Shown in pieces: positions 1 through 9,623 of a stretch of 59,593 nucleotides of DNA. The notes below the pieces were generated by a model. It was not told where the DNA came from. It saw only the letters and a list, made by a program, of their open reading frames with translations, and did no database searches. The position numbers and the translations under genes are program-made. The first letter of the stretch is position 1; the number at the start of each line of letters is the position of its first letter. Origin of the DNA: JBFMHP01 sp964557295 (lineage in GTDB: Bacteria; Pseudomonadota; Gammaproteobacteria; RBG-16-57-12); contig CAZKZP010000017.1 of NCBI GenBank assembly GCA_964557295.1, forward strand, positions 1 to 59,593, in the 5' to 3' direction.

Positions 1-79
1 AATGTGTTAATCCCCCTCACCCTAGCCCTCTCCCTAAGGGAGAGGGAACAGTACACCAGATCTATTTTGTCGCCGGTTT
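1..79. repeat. Dispersed repeat, GATCTATTTTGTCGCC family, copy 1
   Basis: The window opens with an AATGTG start, then a CCCTCACCC tract and a CCCTCTCCC/GGGAGAGGG hairpin, and ends in the core CCAGATCTATTTTGTCGCC. Almost the same 75-80 bases recur at 32355-32435, and an inverted relative lies at 51657-51757. It lies just beyond the 3' end of glgP. No coding potential is seen. It is probably a non-autonomous or REP-like intergenic repeat. Confidence 0.8.
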
Positions 80-151
80 ATAGTCTGCCTAGTTCATGAA
101 CGGTGCTTGTGGGCCGGGATAAGCGCGGAATTCGCCACAGCCTGGTTTATA

Positions 152-2677
152 TCAGATGCTGTTTTTGGGATAAGGTTTGACGGGCGTGAGTTTCCAGATC
201 TCGTTGTTGTAATCGATCATGGTGCGATCCGTGGAAAACTTCCCGCTGTACGCCACATTGAGGATACTCATGCGCGTCCAGCGTTCTTGATCGCGATAGG
301 CCACCGCCGCGCGCTCCTGCGCATCGATGTAACTGCGAAAATCCGCCAGCGTCAGCCAGGGGTCGTGGGCATTGGTCAAAGAATGAATGACCGGATCCAG
401 CAGGCCCGGCTCAAACTGGTTGAAATGACCGCATTGCAGCAACTGCATCACCGCTTGCAGATCCGGATCGCCGGCGATGATATCCCAGGGACGGTAGTCC
501 TTGCGCACCTCGGCCACTTCCTCGGCGGTGAGGCCGAACAGGAAGAAATTTTCCTCGCCCGCTTCTTCACGGATTTCGATATTCGCCCCATCCAGGGTGC
601 CGATGGTGACCGCGCCGTTCATCATGAATTTCATGTTGCCGGTGCCGGAGGCCTCCTTGCCGGCGGTGGAGATCTGCTCGGAGAGATCCGACCCCGGCGC
701 GATCACCTCCATGGCGGAGACACGATAATTCGGCAGGAAGGCCAGCTTCAATCGGTCACCGACATCCGGGTCGCCATTGACCACTCTTGCAACATTGTTC
801 ACGAGCTTGATGATGAGCTTGGCCATGGCGTAACCCGGCGCGGACTTGCCGCCGATCAGCACGCAGCGATTGGTCCAGTTCGCGGTATCGCCGCGCTTGA
901 TGCGGCTGTAGAGATGGATGACGTGCAGCACGTTCAACAACTGCCGCTTGTATTCATGGATGCGCTTGACCTGCACATCGAACAGGGCATCGGGAGCGAA
1001 GACGACCCCGCAATCCCCCTCCACCAGCTTGGCCAGACGGACCTTATTGGCCCGCTTCACTTCCGCCCAGCGCGTGCGGAATCCGGCGTCATGGGCCAAG
1101 GGTGCGATGGTACGCAAATGCGCCAAATCGGTCGTCCAGCCGTCGCCGATATGTTCGGAAATCAACGCGCTCTGCCCCGAATTGCACATCGCCAGCCAGC
1201 GGCGCTGGGTCACACCGTTGGTCTTATTGTTGAACTTGTGCGGCCATAATTCGTAGAAGTCGCGGAACAGGCCTTCGATCAGCAGCTTCGAATGCAGCTC
1301 CGCCACGCCATTGACGGAGAAACTGCCGACGATCGCCAGATGCGCCATGCGCACCATCTGCATCGGCCCCTCTTCGATGATCGACATGCGCCGCATGCGG
1401 CCAACATCGCCCGGCCATTTCAGCGCCACTTCCGCCAGGAAGCGCGCGTTGATCTCATAGATGATTTCCAGCAGTCGCGGCAGCATGCGCTGGAACATGG
1501 CCACCGGCCATTTCTCCAAGGCCTCGGGCAGCAAGGTGTGATTGGTATAGGCCATGACCTTCGTCACGATCGACCAGGCCTCAGCCCAGCCGAGACGGTG
1601 CTCGTCGACCAGGATGCGCATCAGCTCGGCCACCGCGATCGCGGGATGCGTGTCGTTGAGCTGGAAGCATTGTTTCTCGGCGAACTGGGAGAAGTCCCCG
1701 CCATGCAGGCGCACCCAGCGGCGCATCACATCCTTGAGGCTGGCGGAGGCCAGAAAGTATTGCTGCCGCAGGCGCAGCACCTTGCCGTTCTCGCTGGCAT
1801 CATTGGGATAGAGCACCATGGTGATGTGCTCGGCATCGTTTTTCGCCGCCACCGATTCGGCATAGTCGCCGGCATTGAAATCGCTCAGATCGAACTCATC
1901 GGTGGCCGTGGCCGACCATAGCCGCAGACTGTTGACCGTGTCGTTGCGATAACCCGGAATCGGAATGTCATACGGCACGGCCAAAACATCATGGGTCTCG
2001 ACCCAGCGCACGCGCAGCTCACCGTTCTCGTCATGGTAGCGTTCGGTGTAGCCGCCAAATTTGATGCGCTGCGTGTACTCGGGCCGTTCCAGTTCCCAGG
2101 GATTGCCATCACGCAACCAGTGATCGGGTTCCTCCACCTGGTGGCCATCATGGATCTCCTGGCGGAACATCCCGAATTCGTAACGCAGGCCATATCCCAT
2201 CACCGGCAATTGCAACGTCGCGCAGCTATCCAGGAAACAGGCCGCCAAGCGTCCCAAACCGCCATTGCCCAATCCGGCATCGTGCTCGCACTCGGCGATC
2301 TCTTCCATGAGCAGGCCGTATTCGTATAGCGCTTCGCTGGACGCATCATTGATGCCCAGATTCAACATGGCATTGCTCAGCGCGCGCCCCATCAGGAATT
2401 CCAGCGAGAGGTAACAGGTGCGCCGCGCACTGTGTTCTTCATAGGCGTAGCGCGTATTCTTCCAGCGCTCCATCAGGCGGTCGCGCACGGTCAGCGCCAA
2501 GGCCTCGTAGAGATAGTGCGGGGTGACATGCGCCTGACTGCGGTCGCGGCCGAGGGTTCGGGAATAATAATAAAGAAAATCCTTGGCCAGACTCTGCTTG
2601 TCCATGGCCAGCGGCGCCAGCTTGGGCAACTTGGGCTGGGTACTCAGTCCATGGCGGTTCGTTTTGGGCTTTGGCAT
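152..2677 (-). CDS. glgP: Glycogen/alpha-glucan phosphorylase
   Basis: Cytoplasmic PLP enzyme that releases glucose-1-phosphate from alpha-1,4-glucans (glycogen or maltodextrin). The 841 residues match the usual length of GT35 phosphorylases. Visible signatures are GLGNGGLGRLA at about 135-145 and the PLP site EASGTGNMKFMMNGA, with its lysine at about residue 683, followed by the conserved TLDGANIEI. The start is the first ATG of the frame; no strong Shine-Dalgarno precedes it. No other glycogen gene is nearby, but pgi lies 600 bases away on the other strand, so both serve hexose-phosphate metabolism. The family assignment is very secure; whether the enzyme prefers glycogen or maltodextrin cannot be told from sequence. 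Confidence 0.97.
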   Translation of the reverse strand: MPKPKTNRHGLSTQPKLPKLAPLAMDKQSLAKDFLYYYSRTLGRDRSQAHVTPHYLYEALALTVRDRLMERWKNTRYAYEEHSARRTCYLSLEFLMGRALSNAMLNLGINDASSEALYEYGLLMEEIAECEHDAGLGNGGLGRLAACFLDSCATLQLPVMGYGLRYEFGMFRQEIHDGHQVEEPDHWLRDGNPWELERPEYTQRIKFGGYTERYHDENGELRVRWVETHDVLAVPYDIPIPGYRNDTVNSLRLWSATATDEFDLSDFNAGDYAESVAAKNDAEHITMVLYPNDASENGKVLRLRQQYFLASASLKDVMRRWVRLHGGDFSQFAEKQCFQLNDTHPAIAVAELMRILVDEHRLGWAEAWSIVTKVMAYTNHTLLPEALEKWPVAMFQRMLPRLLEIIYEINARFLAEVALKWPGDVGRMRRMSIIEEGPMQMVRMAHLAIVGSFSVNGVAELHSKLLIEGLFRDFYELWPHKFNNKTNGVTQRRWLAMCNSGQSALISEHIGDGWTTDLAHLRTIAPLAHDAGFRTRWAEVKRANKVRLAKLVEGDCGVVFAPDALFDVQVKRIHEYKRQLLNVLHVIHLYSRIKRGDTANWTNRCVLIGGKSAPGYAMAKLIIKLVNNVARVVNGDPDVGDRLKLAFLPNYRVSAMEVIAPGSDLSEQISTAGKEASGTGNMKFMMNGAVTIGTLDGANIEIREEAGEENFFLFGLTAEEVAEVRKDYRPWDIIAGDPDLQAVMQLLQCGHFNQFEPGLLDPVIHSLTNAHDPWLTLADFRSYIDAQERAAVAYRDQERWTRMSILNVAYSGKFSTDRTMIDYNNEIWKLTPVKPYPKNSI

Positions 2678-2845
2678 AGAAATTCGCTTAATTTAATTAT
2701 GGAGAAACATTACGTTGCACAAGGCTTCGCAATCTGTAAGTAGTTCGAGTCAACCATCAGAAACTTTAATCGGCGCGGGGCACTGCATTGTGTCTGCCGC
2801 CACGGCGGGCGGCTGCCTCGGGGGGCGACGCACCTTCATTGGTAT

Positions 2846-2858
2846 TACTAAGACGATC
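2846..2858. repeat. 13-bp match to the end of the 10.9-kb palindrome
   Basis: TACTAAGACGATC is identical to the first 13 bases of the terminal inverted repeat at 10921. It sits in the glgP/DUF503 intergenic region (2678-2912), where no gene is seen. It may be a remnant of the same element. The rest of the element is not recognisable here. Confidence 0.35.
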
Positions 2859-2912
2859 AGTGACCAAAATTATACACTGATGAATGTCATATTTCATGGG
2901 GCGCATAGTGGA

Positions 2913-3194
2913 TCACAGGCGCGTGCGCTGCTGATCGATCACCATCCCCTGCACATTTTCGTTGAGATATTGGTCGATGCGGCTGATGGTCTGGTCGATC
3001 GCGGACTGATCGTTGGCGGCGATGACAAACGACCAGAGCGCCTTCACCGGGTTGTCCTGTTCGCCGCTTTCACACACGGCGATCTGCGACAGACGGCCGA
3101 AGTGGTCGCGCAATCCCTGGGTGCGGTGGCGCTTCTCTTTCAGCGAGGGGCAATCGGGCAGGTAAAGCAAAACCGTGTATTCTTCGATCTTCAT
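2913..3194 (-). CDS. DUF503 (YlxP-like) family protein
   Basis: A small 93-residue protein of the DUF503 family. The N-terminal half has the family's LYLPDCPSLKEKR pattern (a hydrophobic strand and then SLKEKR), and the rest fits the ferredoxin-like fold of that family, with acidic and hydrophobic strands towards LWSFVIAANDQ. There is no signal peptide or membrane segment. In other bacteria members often sit near infB/rbfA and are suspected to act around ribosomes, but their biochemical role is not settled. Here the gene stands alone, divergent from pgi with 107 bases between the two starts, so both promoters must lie in that gap. The function should be left as unknown. Confidence 0.8.
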   Translation of the reverse strand: MKIEEYTVLLYLPDCPSLKEKRHRTQGLRDHFGRLSQIAVCESGEQDNPVKALWSFVIAANDQSAIDQTISRIDQYLNENVQGMVIDQQRTRL

Positions 3195-3301
3195 TTAATG
3201 TAATGATTACCTTGTTTGCACTAAACTTATAAAAGAAACATACGAAAACATATACACCTTCACCCATCCCGAGCAATAAAAAAATAATTGAGGAGTTCGC
3301 C

Positions 3302-4624
3302 GTGGCTGACATTTCCCGCCTTACCATCGACAACGAGAATCTCTTTGACCAGGCGATCGGCGCCAGCGGGATCACCGCGGCCGAGATCGAAGCGCTCTCC
3401 CCCCGCCTGGACAAACTGCGCAAGAAAATCGACACCTGGTACAACAGCCCCACCCCGCATTTCCTGAACCTGCCGCGCACCACCGATCTCGAAGCGATCA
3501 AGAAGCTCGGCCAAGGCTTCGCCCGCGATTTCAAGCGCACCGTAGTCTTCGGCATCGGTGGATCGTCGCTCGGCGGCGAGATGCTGGTGCGCACCCTGGG
3601 CCATGCGCGCCCGCGCAATCGCGTCCATTTCTATGACAATGTCGACCCGGCGACCCTGCGGGAACTCGATGAGATCGACTGGCGTGAAACGCTGCTGCTG
3701 ATCATCTCCAAGTCCGGCAACACCGCCGAGACCCTGAGCCAGTTCCTGACCGTGCTGCCGCGCATGGAACGCCATCTGGGCGAGGACGGCGTGCGGAAAA
3801 ATACCCTGGTCATCACCGAAAACCCCGACGGCGCGCTCTATAAGTTGGCCGAGCGCCTGAACATCCCGGTGGTGGAACATCCCCCGGTCGGCGGCCGGTT
3901 TTCCGTGCTCTCGGTCGTGGGGTTGCTGCCGGCCTACACTGCCGGCGTGGACATCGACGGCCTGATGGAGGGCGCGCGCGCCATGGCCGAGCGCTGCACC
4001 AACCCGCTCATGCTGAAGAACCCGGCCTTTTTCAATGGTGCGACCCATTATCTGCACGGGCGCAAAGGCCGCACCATCACCTTGATGATGCCGTATTCCG
4101 ACAATATGCGCCTGATCGTCAACTGGTTCCGCCAGCTCTGGGCCGAGAGTCTGGGCAAGGTCGCGCCCGACGGCAAGTGCATGGGGCTGACCCCGATGGA
4201 GGCGCACGGCGTCACCGACCAGCACTCCGTGCTGCAACTGCTGCTCGACGGACCCGATGACAAGGTCATCACCTTCCTCACCAACCCGGCACAGCGCTAC
4301 GAGGGCCTGCGCATCCCGATGCGCTTCCAGGACATCCCGGCGATCGCCCCGCTGGCCGGCCACACCATCGGCGAGCTGTTCATCTCCGAAATGAAGGCCA
4401 CACGCACCTCGCACACCAACCGCAAGCGCCCCAACCGCACCGTTGCCATGCTCGACCGCGATGCCTACGCCCTGGGCGAGCTGATCATCCTGCTGGAGAT
4501 GGAGACGACGGTCGTCGGCGAACTGCTCGGCATCGATCCGTTCGATCAACCGGCCGTGGAAGAGAGCAAGGTGCTGACCCGCCAATACCTGGCGGAGCTG
4601 CAATCGCTCAATCTGAAGGTATAA
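3302..4624 (+). CDS. pgi: Glucose-6-phosphate isomerase
   Basis: Interconverts glucose-6-phosphate and fructose-6-phosphate in glycolysis and gluconeogenesis. The 440 residues match the shorter bacterial PGI type rather than the roughly 550-residue E. coli type. The sugar-isomerase (SIS) fold shows as VVFGIGGSSLGGEM at about 81-94, a second SIS domain carrying the ISKSGNTAET motif, and the C-terminal signature PFDQPAVEESK at about 413-423. The start is GTG at 3302, chosen because TGAGGAG lies 6-7 bases upstream. A perfect hairpin follows the stop at 4643-4667. The call is secure. Confidence 0.97.
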   Translation: MADISRLTIDNENLFDQAIGASGITAAEIEALSPRLDKLRKKIDTWYNSPTPHFLNLPRTTDLEAIKKLGQGFARDFKRTVVFGIGGSSLGGEMLVRTLGHARPRNRVHFYDNVDPATLRELDEIDWRETLLLIISKSGNTAETLSQFLTVLPRMERHLGEDGVRKNTLVITENPDGALYKLAERLNIPVVEHPPVGGRFSVLSVVGLLPAYTAGVDIDGLMEGARAMAERCTNPLMLKNPAFFNGATHYLHGRKGRTITLMMPYSDNMRLIVNWFRQLWAESLGKVAPDGKCMGLTPMEAHGVTDQHSVLQLLLDGPDDKVITFLTNPAQRYEGLRIPMRFQDIPAIAPLAGHTIGELFISEMKATRTSHTNRKRPNRTVAMLDRDAYALGELIILLEMETTVVGELLGIDPFDQPAVEESKVLTRQYLAELQSLNLKV

Positions 4625-4642
4625 AACTCGTTATTAGTAACT

Positions 4643-4667
4643 CCTTCCCCCATCAAGGGGGAAGGAA
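4643..4667. other. Hairpin after pgi, possible weak terminator
   Basis: TCCTTCCCCC and GGGGGAAGGA form a perfect 10-bp stem with a 5-base ATCAA loop, 19 bases past the pgi stop. It is not followed by a T tract, so it is not a textbook intrinsic terminator. It may be a relative of the CCCTCTCCC hairpin repeats seen elsewhere in the window. Confidence 0.5.
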
Positions 4668-4814
4668 TTATGCGTAGATATGTTAGTTGTCTGATTCATA
4701 TCCGCCATCGCATGGCCGTATGATGGCGGAATCCCCCCGCCGCACCGCGCTTTATCCCCTCCCCACAACGCAGTAAACTACCCGGCCTGATTCTGTCATA
4801 GCCGGCCTTCGCAC

Positions 4815-7800
4815 ATGAATTCATCGCCGTATCACAATCCGCTGACTCCACCGCCACTCAAAGGCCCGGCGGACCGCCTCCGCTGGGGGCGTCTGTACGG
4901 CAGCAGCGACGGACTGGTCGTCAGCAGCGCCCTTAAGGCATGCGAGCAACTGGTACTGCTCGTCACCGAGGACACGCCCGGCGCCGTGCGCCTGGAGCAT
5001 GAACTGCGTTTCTACACCGGCAATGATCCGCAACAGCCGATCCTGCATTTCCCCGACTGGGAGACCCTGCCCTATGACGTGTTCTCGCCGCATCAAGACA
5101 TCATCTCCGAGCGACTGAGCACGCTCTACCGCCTGCCGCAAGTCCGCCGCGGCATCCTGATCGTGCCGGTGGCCACGCTGATGCACCGACTGCCGCCGCG
5201 CGAGTATCTCAGCGCCAGTAGCCTAATGCTCGATATCGGCGATCGTCTGGTGATCGAGGAGTTCCGCAAACAACTCGACGGCAGCGGTTACCGCTGTGTC
5301 TCCCAGGTGATGGAGCATGGCGAGTTCGCCGTGCGCGGCAGCCTGATCGACATCTTCCCGATGGGCAGCCGTGTGCCGTACCGCATCGACCTATTCGATG
5401 ACGAGGTGGAATCGCTGCGCACCTTCGACCCGGAAACACAGCGCACGGTCGAGAGCGTGCCCCAGGTTCGCCTGCTGCCGGCGCGCGAATTCCCGATCAG
5501 CGAGGCGGGCATCAAGCAGTTCCGCGAGGCCTATCGCACGCACATCGAGGGCGACCCGCAGCGCAGCCTGATCTATACCGAGGTGAGCAAGGGCCACACG
5601 CCGCCCGGCATCGAATACTACCTGCCGCTGTTCTTCCCGCGCACCGGCACGCTGCTGGATTATCTCCCCGCGAACGCCGTGGTGTGCCTGAACGAGGACA
5701 TCCACGGCGCGGCGGAACATTTCTGGACGGATGTCGGAAATCGCTATGAACAGCGCCGCCATGACATNNNNNNNNNNTCGTGCTGCTCTCGCCCGCCTGC
5801 GCCTCGTTCGACATGTTCGACAATTTCGAGCGCCGTCACGACATCGAACGCCCGCTGCTCGCCCCACCGCGCCTCTTTCTGCGCGCGGACGAGCTGTTCG
5901 AGCGGCTCAAACCCCATGCGCAGATCAAACTGCAACGCTTCGAACTCGAGGCCGGCGCCGGTCATCACAACTTCGCCACGGCGCGCCCGCCCGTGCTCAC
6001 CTTCGACGCCCGCGCGGCCCAACCCGCCAAGGCGCTGCTCGATTTTCTCTCGGCGTTTTCCGGCCGCGTATTGTTCGCCGCCGAATCCGCCGGCCGGCGC
6101 GAGACCCTGCTCGATCTGCTCAAGCATCACGACCTCCACCCGCAGCCCTATGCGAGCTGGTCGGAGTTCCTGGCAGGCGAGCAGCGCTTTGGGATCACCA
6201 TCGCCCCGCTGGAGCATGGCCTGCTATTGGATGAGGCCAGCATCGCGGTCATCGCCGAGAGCCAGCTGTTCGGCGAACAGGTGTTGCAACGGCGCCGGCG
6301 CAAACCGCGCGGCAAAGAGGCCGAAAACATCATCCGCCATCTGGCGGAGCTGGAGATCGGCGCCCCGGTGGTGCACATCGACCACGGCGTCGGCCGGTAT
6401 CTCGGCCTGCAAAAGATCACCGCCGGCGGGCAGGAAAACGAATTTCTCACCCTGGAATATCAGGACCGCGACAAGCTCTACGTGCCGGTCTCCTCGCTGC
6501 ACCTGATCAGCCGCTACAGCGGCGCGGCGCCGGAAAACGCGCCGCTGCACAAGCTCGGCTCGGGCCAGTGGGAGAAGGCCAAGCGCAAGGCGAAGGAGAA
6601 GATTCGCGATGTCGCCGCCGAGCTGCTGGCCATCTACGCCCAGCGCGAGGCGCGCAGCGGTTATGTCTATCGCACCCAGCTCGAGGAATACCAGGCCTTT
6701 GCCGCCGCCTTCCCGTTCGAGGAGACCCCGGACCAGGAGCAGGCGATCAAGGACGTGATCGCCGACATGGCCTCCGGCCATCCGATGGACCGGCTGATCT
6801 GCGGCGNNNNNNNNNNGGCGATGTCGGCTTCGGCAAGACCGAGGTCGCCATGCGCGCGGCCTTCCTCGCCGTGCAAAACGGCAAGCAGGTCGCGGTGCTG
6901 GTGCCCACCACCCTGCTGGCCCAACAGCACTACCAGAATTTCAGGGACCGCTTCGCCGACTGGCCGGTGCGCATCGAATCGCTCTCGCGCTTCCGCTCCA
7001 AGAAGGAGACCGATCAGGCGATCGCGGGCCTGGAGAGCGGCGCGGTCGACATCGTCATCGGCACCCATAAACTGTTGCAGGACAATATCAAGTTCAACCG
7101 CCTCGGCATGGTGATCATCGACGAGGAACACCGCTTCGGCGTGCGCCAGAAGGAGGCCTTCAAGGCCCTGCGCGCGGAGGTCGACGTGCTCACCCTCACC
7201 GCCACCCCGATCCCGCGCACGCTGAGCATGTCGCTCTCGGGCATACGCTATCTCTCCATCATCGCCACGCCCCCGGCGCGGCGCCTGTCGGTCAAGACCT
7301 TCGTCAGCGAATGGAACGACGCCACCATCACCGAGGCGGTGCTGCGCGAAATCAAGCGCGGCGGCCAGGTCTATTTCCTGCACAACAAGGTCGAGACCAT
7401 CGACAAGGCCGCCGCCAAACTCGAGGAGCTGATCCCCGAGGCCAAGGTGGGCATCGCCCACGGCCAGATGCGCGAGCGCGAACTCGAACAAGTGATGTCG
7501 GACTTCTATCACCAGCGCTTCAACGTGCTGGTCTGCACCACCATCATCGAGACCGGCATCGACATCCCCACCGCCAACACCATCGTCATCGACCGGGCCG
7601 ACCACTTCGGCCTGGCGCAGCTCTATCAGTTGCGCGGCCGGGTGGGCCGCTCCCACCACCGCGCCTATGCGTATCTGATCACCCCGCCGAAACGCGCGAT
7701 GACCGCCGATGCCCTGAAGCGCATCGAGGCGCTCGAATCCATCGAGGAACTCGGCACCGGCTTCACCCTGGCCACGCACGACATGGAGATCCGCGGCGCC

Positions 7801-8382
7801 GGCGAGCTGCTCGGCGAGGAACAAAGCGGCCAGATGCAGGAGATCGGCTTCAGCATGTACATGGAACTGCTGGAACGCGCGGTGGCCGACCTCAAGGCCG
7901 GCCGCCAGATCGACCTCGACCGCCCCCTGGCGCACGGCACCGAGGTGGATCTCGCCGTGCCGGCGCTGATCCCCGACGATTATCTGCCCGATGTGAACGC
8001 GCGCCTGATCATGTACAAGCGCATCGCCAGTGCCGACACACCGGAGGAACTGCGCGAGTTGCAGGTGGAGATGATCGATCGCTTCGGGCTGCTGCCGGAG
8101 CAGACCAAGAACCTCTTCGCGCTCACCGCGCTCAAGCTCAAGGCCCAGCCGCTCGGCATCCGCAAGATCGAAATGGGGCCCGGCGGCGGGCGCCTGAGCT
8201 TCGAACCCACGCCGAACATCGAACCGATCAACGTGATCCGCCTCATCCAGCGCCAAGCCAAGACCTACCAGCTGGACAAGGAACAGCGGCTCAAGATCAC
8301 TGCCACCCTGCCCGATGTCGCCGCGCGCATCAGCCTGCTCGACGGGCTGCTCAGTGAACTTGGGCGCAAGGATGTGGCCTAA
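4815..8382 (+). CDS. mfd: Transcription-repair coupling factor Mfd (two assembly gaps)
   Basis: Superfamily 2 translocase that removes stalled RNA polymerase from DNA lesions and recruits UvrA. The frame is broken only by N runs at 5768-5777 and 6807-6816. If the Ns, the stray 67 bases after the first gap and a 4-base duplicate at the second are removed, 3477 bases remain, exactly 1159 codons, giving 1158 residues (E. coli Mfd has 1148). The N-terminal UvrB-like region, the RNA-polymerase interaction domain, the Walker A stretch GDVGFGKTE, the DEEHRFGVRQKE box, TATPIPRT and the motif VI region QLRGRVGRSHHRAYAYL are all present, followed by the C-terminal UvrA-inhibiting domain. The gene is therefore intact in the organism and only looks broken in this assembly. 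Confidence 0.95.
5768..5777. other. Assembly gap 1 (10 N) inside mfd
   Basis: Ten Ns used as a scaffold spacer. Mfd sequence ends on the left in the codons for RRHD and resumes at 5845. Bases 5778-5830 instead read as a piece of a MurD-like protein (LLSPACASFDMFDNFERR). The left end CGCCGCCATGACAT and right CGCCGTCACGACAT match at 12 of 14 bases, which marks the true overlap of the two contigs. Confidence 0.9.
6807..6816. other. Assembly gap 2 (10 N) inside mfd
   Basis: The Ns are flanked by GGCG on both sides. Collapsing the duplicate restores the Walker A region in frame (codons for LICGDVGFGKT). The true gap length is minus four bases, and no gene content is missing. Confidence 0.93.
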
Positions 8383-8444
8383 AATAATTATGTGGGCGTG
8401 AAGATTTGTCTCACGGAACATCACTTGGAAAGATGGCTTCACAG

Positions 8445-8470
8445 CCCCCTCTCCCGCCCGCGGGAGAGGG
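8445..8470. repeat. CCCTCTCCC/GGGAGAGGG hairpin repeat
   Basis: An inverted repeat of the common intergenic type (CCCTCTCCCGC with GCGGGAGAGGG) between mfd and the arginase gene. The rest of 8383-8644 holds AT-rich sequence that probably includes the arginase promoter, but no clear -35/-10 pair was chosen. Confidence 0.75.
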
Positions 8471-8644
8471 CACGAACTGAACGTTCTTTTCTCATCACGT
8501 ATAGCGTGAGGCACGTTTCAAATGTGTGCATTAATTACAACATACACCTCTATCTTATTGTTTAGTAATGAATAAAAAAAAACCACATTAAAAGTCCCCA
8601 TCAACCCCGCCGATAACATAACCAAATACCGAGTCGAGGCAGTT

Positions 8645-9623
8645 ATGAGACGCGCGGAATTTATCGGTGCCGCCTCGGGATGGGGGGCACGAGATCAGCG
8701 GTGCGCGGACGGACCCATCACCTTCGCCAAGGGCGGATTGCTGCACGTGCAGAAAAACGGCCGTCTCTCCCCGGCCGGCATCAATCTCCTGTTTCCCCAA
8801 GTACGCAACAAGCGCAACATCACCGGCATCGTCGCCGCCTTCTGCGCGCGCTTGAGCGATGTCGTGGCCAACTCCCTCATGGAGGGACACTTCCCGATCG
8901 TCATCGGCGGCGATCACTCCAGCGCGATCGGCACCTGGTCCGGCGTGCACCAGGTCGTCGACGGCCCGCTCGGCATGATCTGGGTCGACGCGCACATGGA
9001 CAGCCATATCCCGGAAACCAGCCCGAGCGGCGCCTTGCACGGCATGCCGCTGGCCAGCCTGCTCGGCCTGGGCGACCGCGCGCTGAGCAGCATCAATGGC
9101 GACACCCCCACGCTCCATCCGCAAAACGTTTGTCTGTACGGCGTGCGCAGTTATGAGGCCGGGGAGGCGGCCATCCTGGAAAACCTGGGCGTGCGCGTAA
9201 TCACCATGGAGGAGATCAACCGCTTCGGCCACAAGGCCACCTGGAATCTCGCGCTATCGATCGCCAAGCAACATACGGTCGGCTATGGCATCAGCATCGA
9301 TCTCGACGCCGTGGACCCCGCGGATGCCCCCGGCGTCGGCTCGCCCGAGCCCGNNNNNNNNNNACGATGGACCACTTGCTCCTGATGGACGCGCACCTCA
9401 CCGCCCCGCCGCCCGCCGCCGCGGCCGACCCGGCGGACTGCCCGGCCGCTGGCTGGCGGAGCTGCTCTTCAGCGTGAAGTGCGACTCCGAACTGATCGCC
9501 CTGGAGATCGCCGAATTCAACCCTTACCTCGATCGCAATGGCCAGACCTTGGCGGTGATCGACGACATCATCAACGCCGTACTCGATCAAGAGATCTGCT
9601 ATGCCCGACATCATCAAGCTTGA
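8645..9623 (+). CDS. rocF: Arginase (assembly gap near the 3' end)
   Basis: Mn-dependent ureohydrolase that converts arginine to ornithine and urea. The metal ligands are visible in GGDHS at about 88-92, DAHMD at 115-119 and SIDLDAVDP at 217-225, and the SGALHGMPLA stretch favours arginase over agmatinase. Ten Ns lie at 9354-9363, and 65 unrelated bases follow them. Joining the CCCG ends gives 900 bases, or 299 residues, in frame through PGVGSPEPGGL to the stop. The start ATG at 8645 has GAGG 6 bases upstream. The frame stays open upstream to 8576, next to an A9 run after an ATG at 8568, so a longer start cannot be fully excluded. The 3' end overlaps the aminotransferase gene by 23 bases, so the two are probably co-translated. 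Confidence 0.93.
9354..9363. other. Assembly gap 3 (10 N) inside the arginase gene
   Basis: The left contig ends GAGCCCG. The right contig starts with 65 bases (9364-9428) that do not fit arginase in any frame and then continues CCCGGCGGACTG in the arginase frame. The shared CCCG is the probable true junction. The origin of the stray 65 bases was not recognised. Confidence 0.85.

Noticed and set aside
3260..4603. 447-codon minus-strand frame opposite pgi
   Set aside because: Antisense of an intact, clearly conserved pgi; no motif.
4815..8382. mfd as a pseudogene broken by two frameshifts
   Set aside because: Both breaks fall exactly at N runs, and removing duplicated and foreign bases restores one frame of family length.
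6667..8514. 615-codon open frame on the minus strand opposite mfd
   Set aside because: It is the antisense of a strongly conserved helicase; the product is rich in His, Asp, Gly and Arg with no domain and crosses the assembly gap. A shadow of GC-rich codon use.
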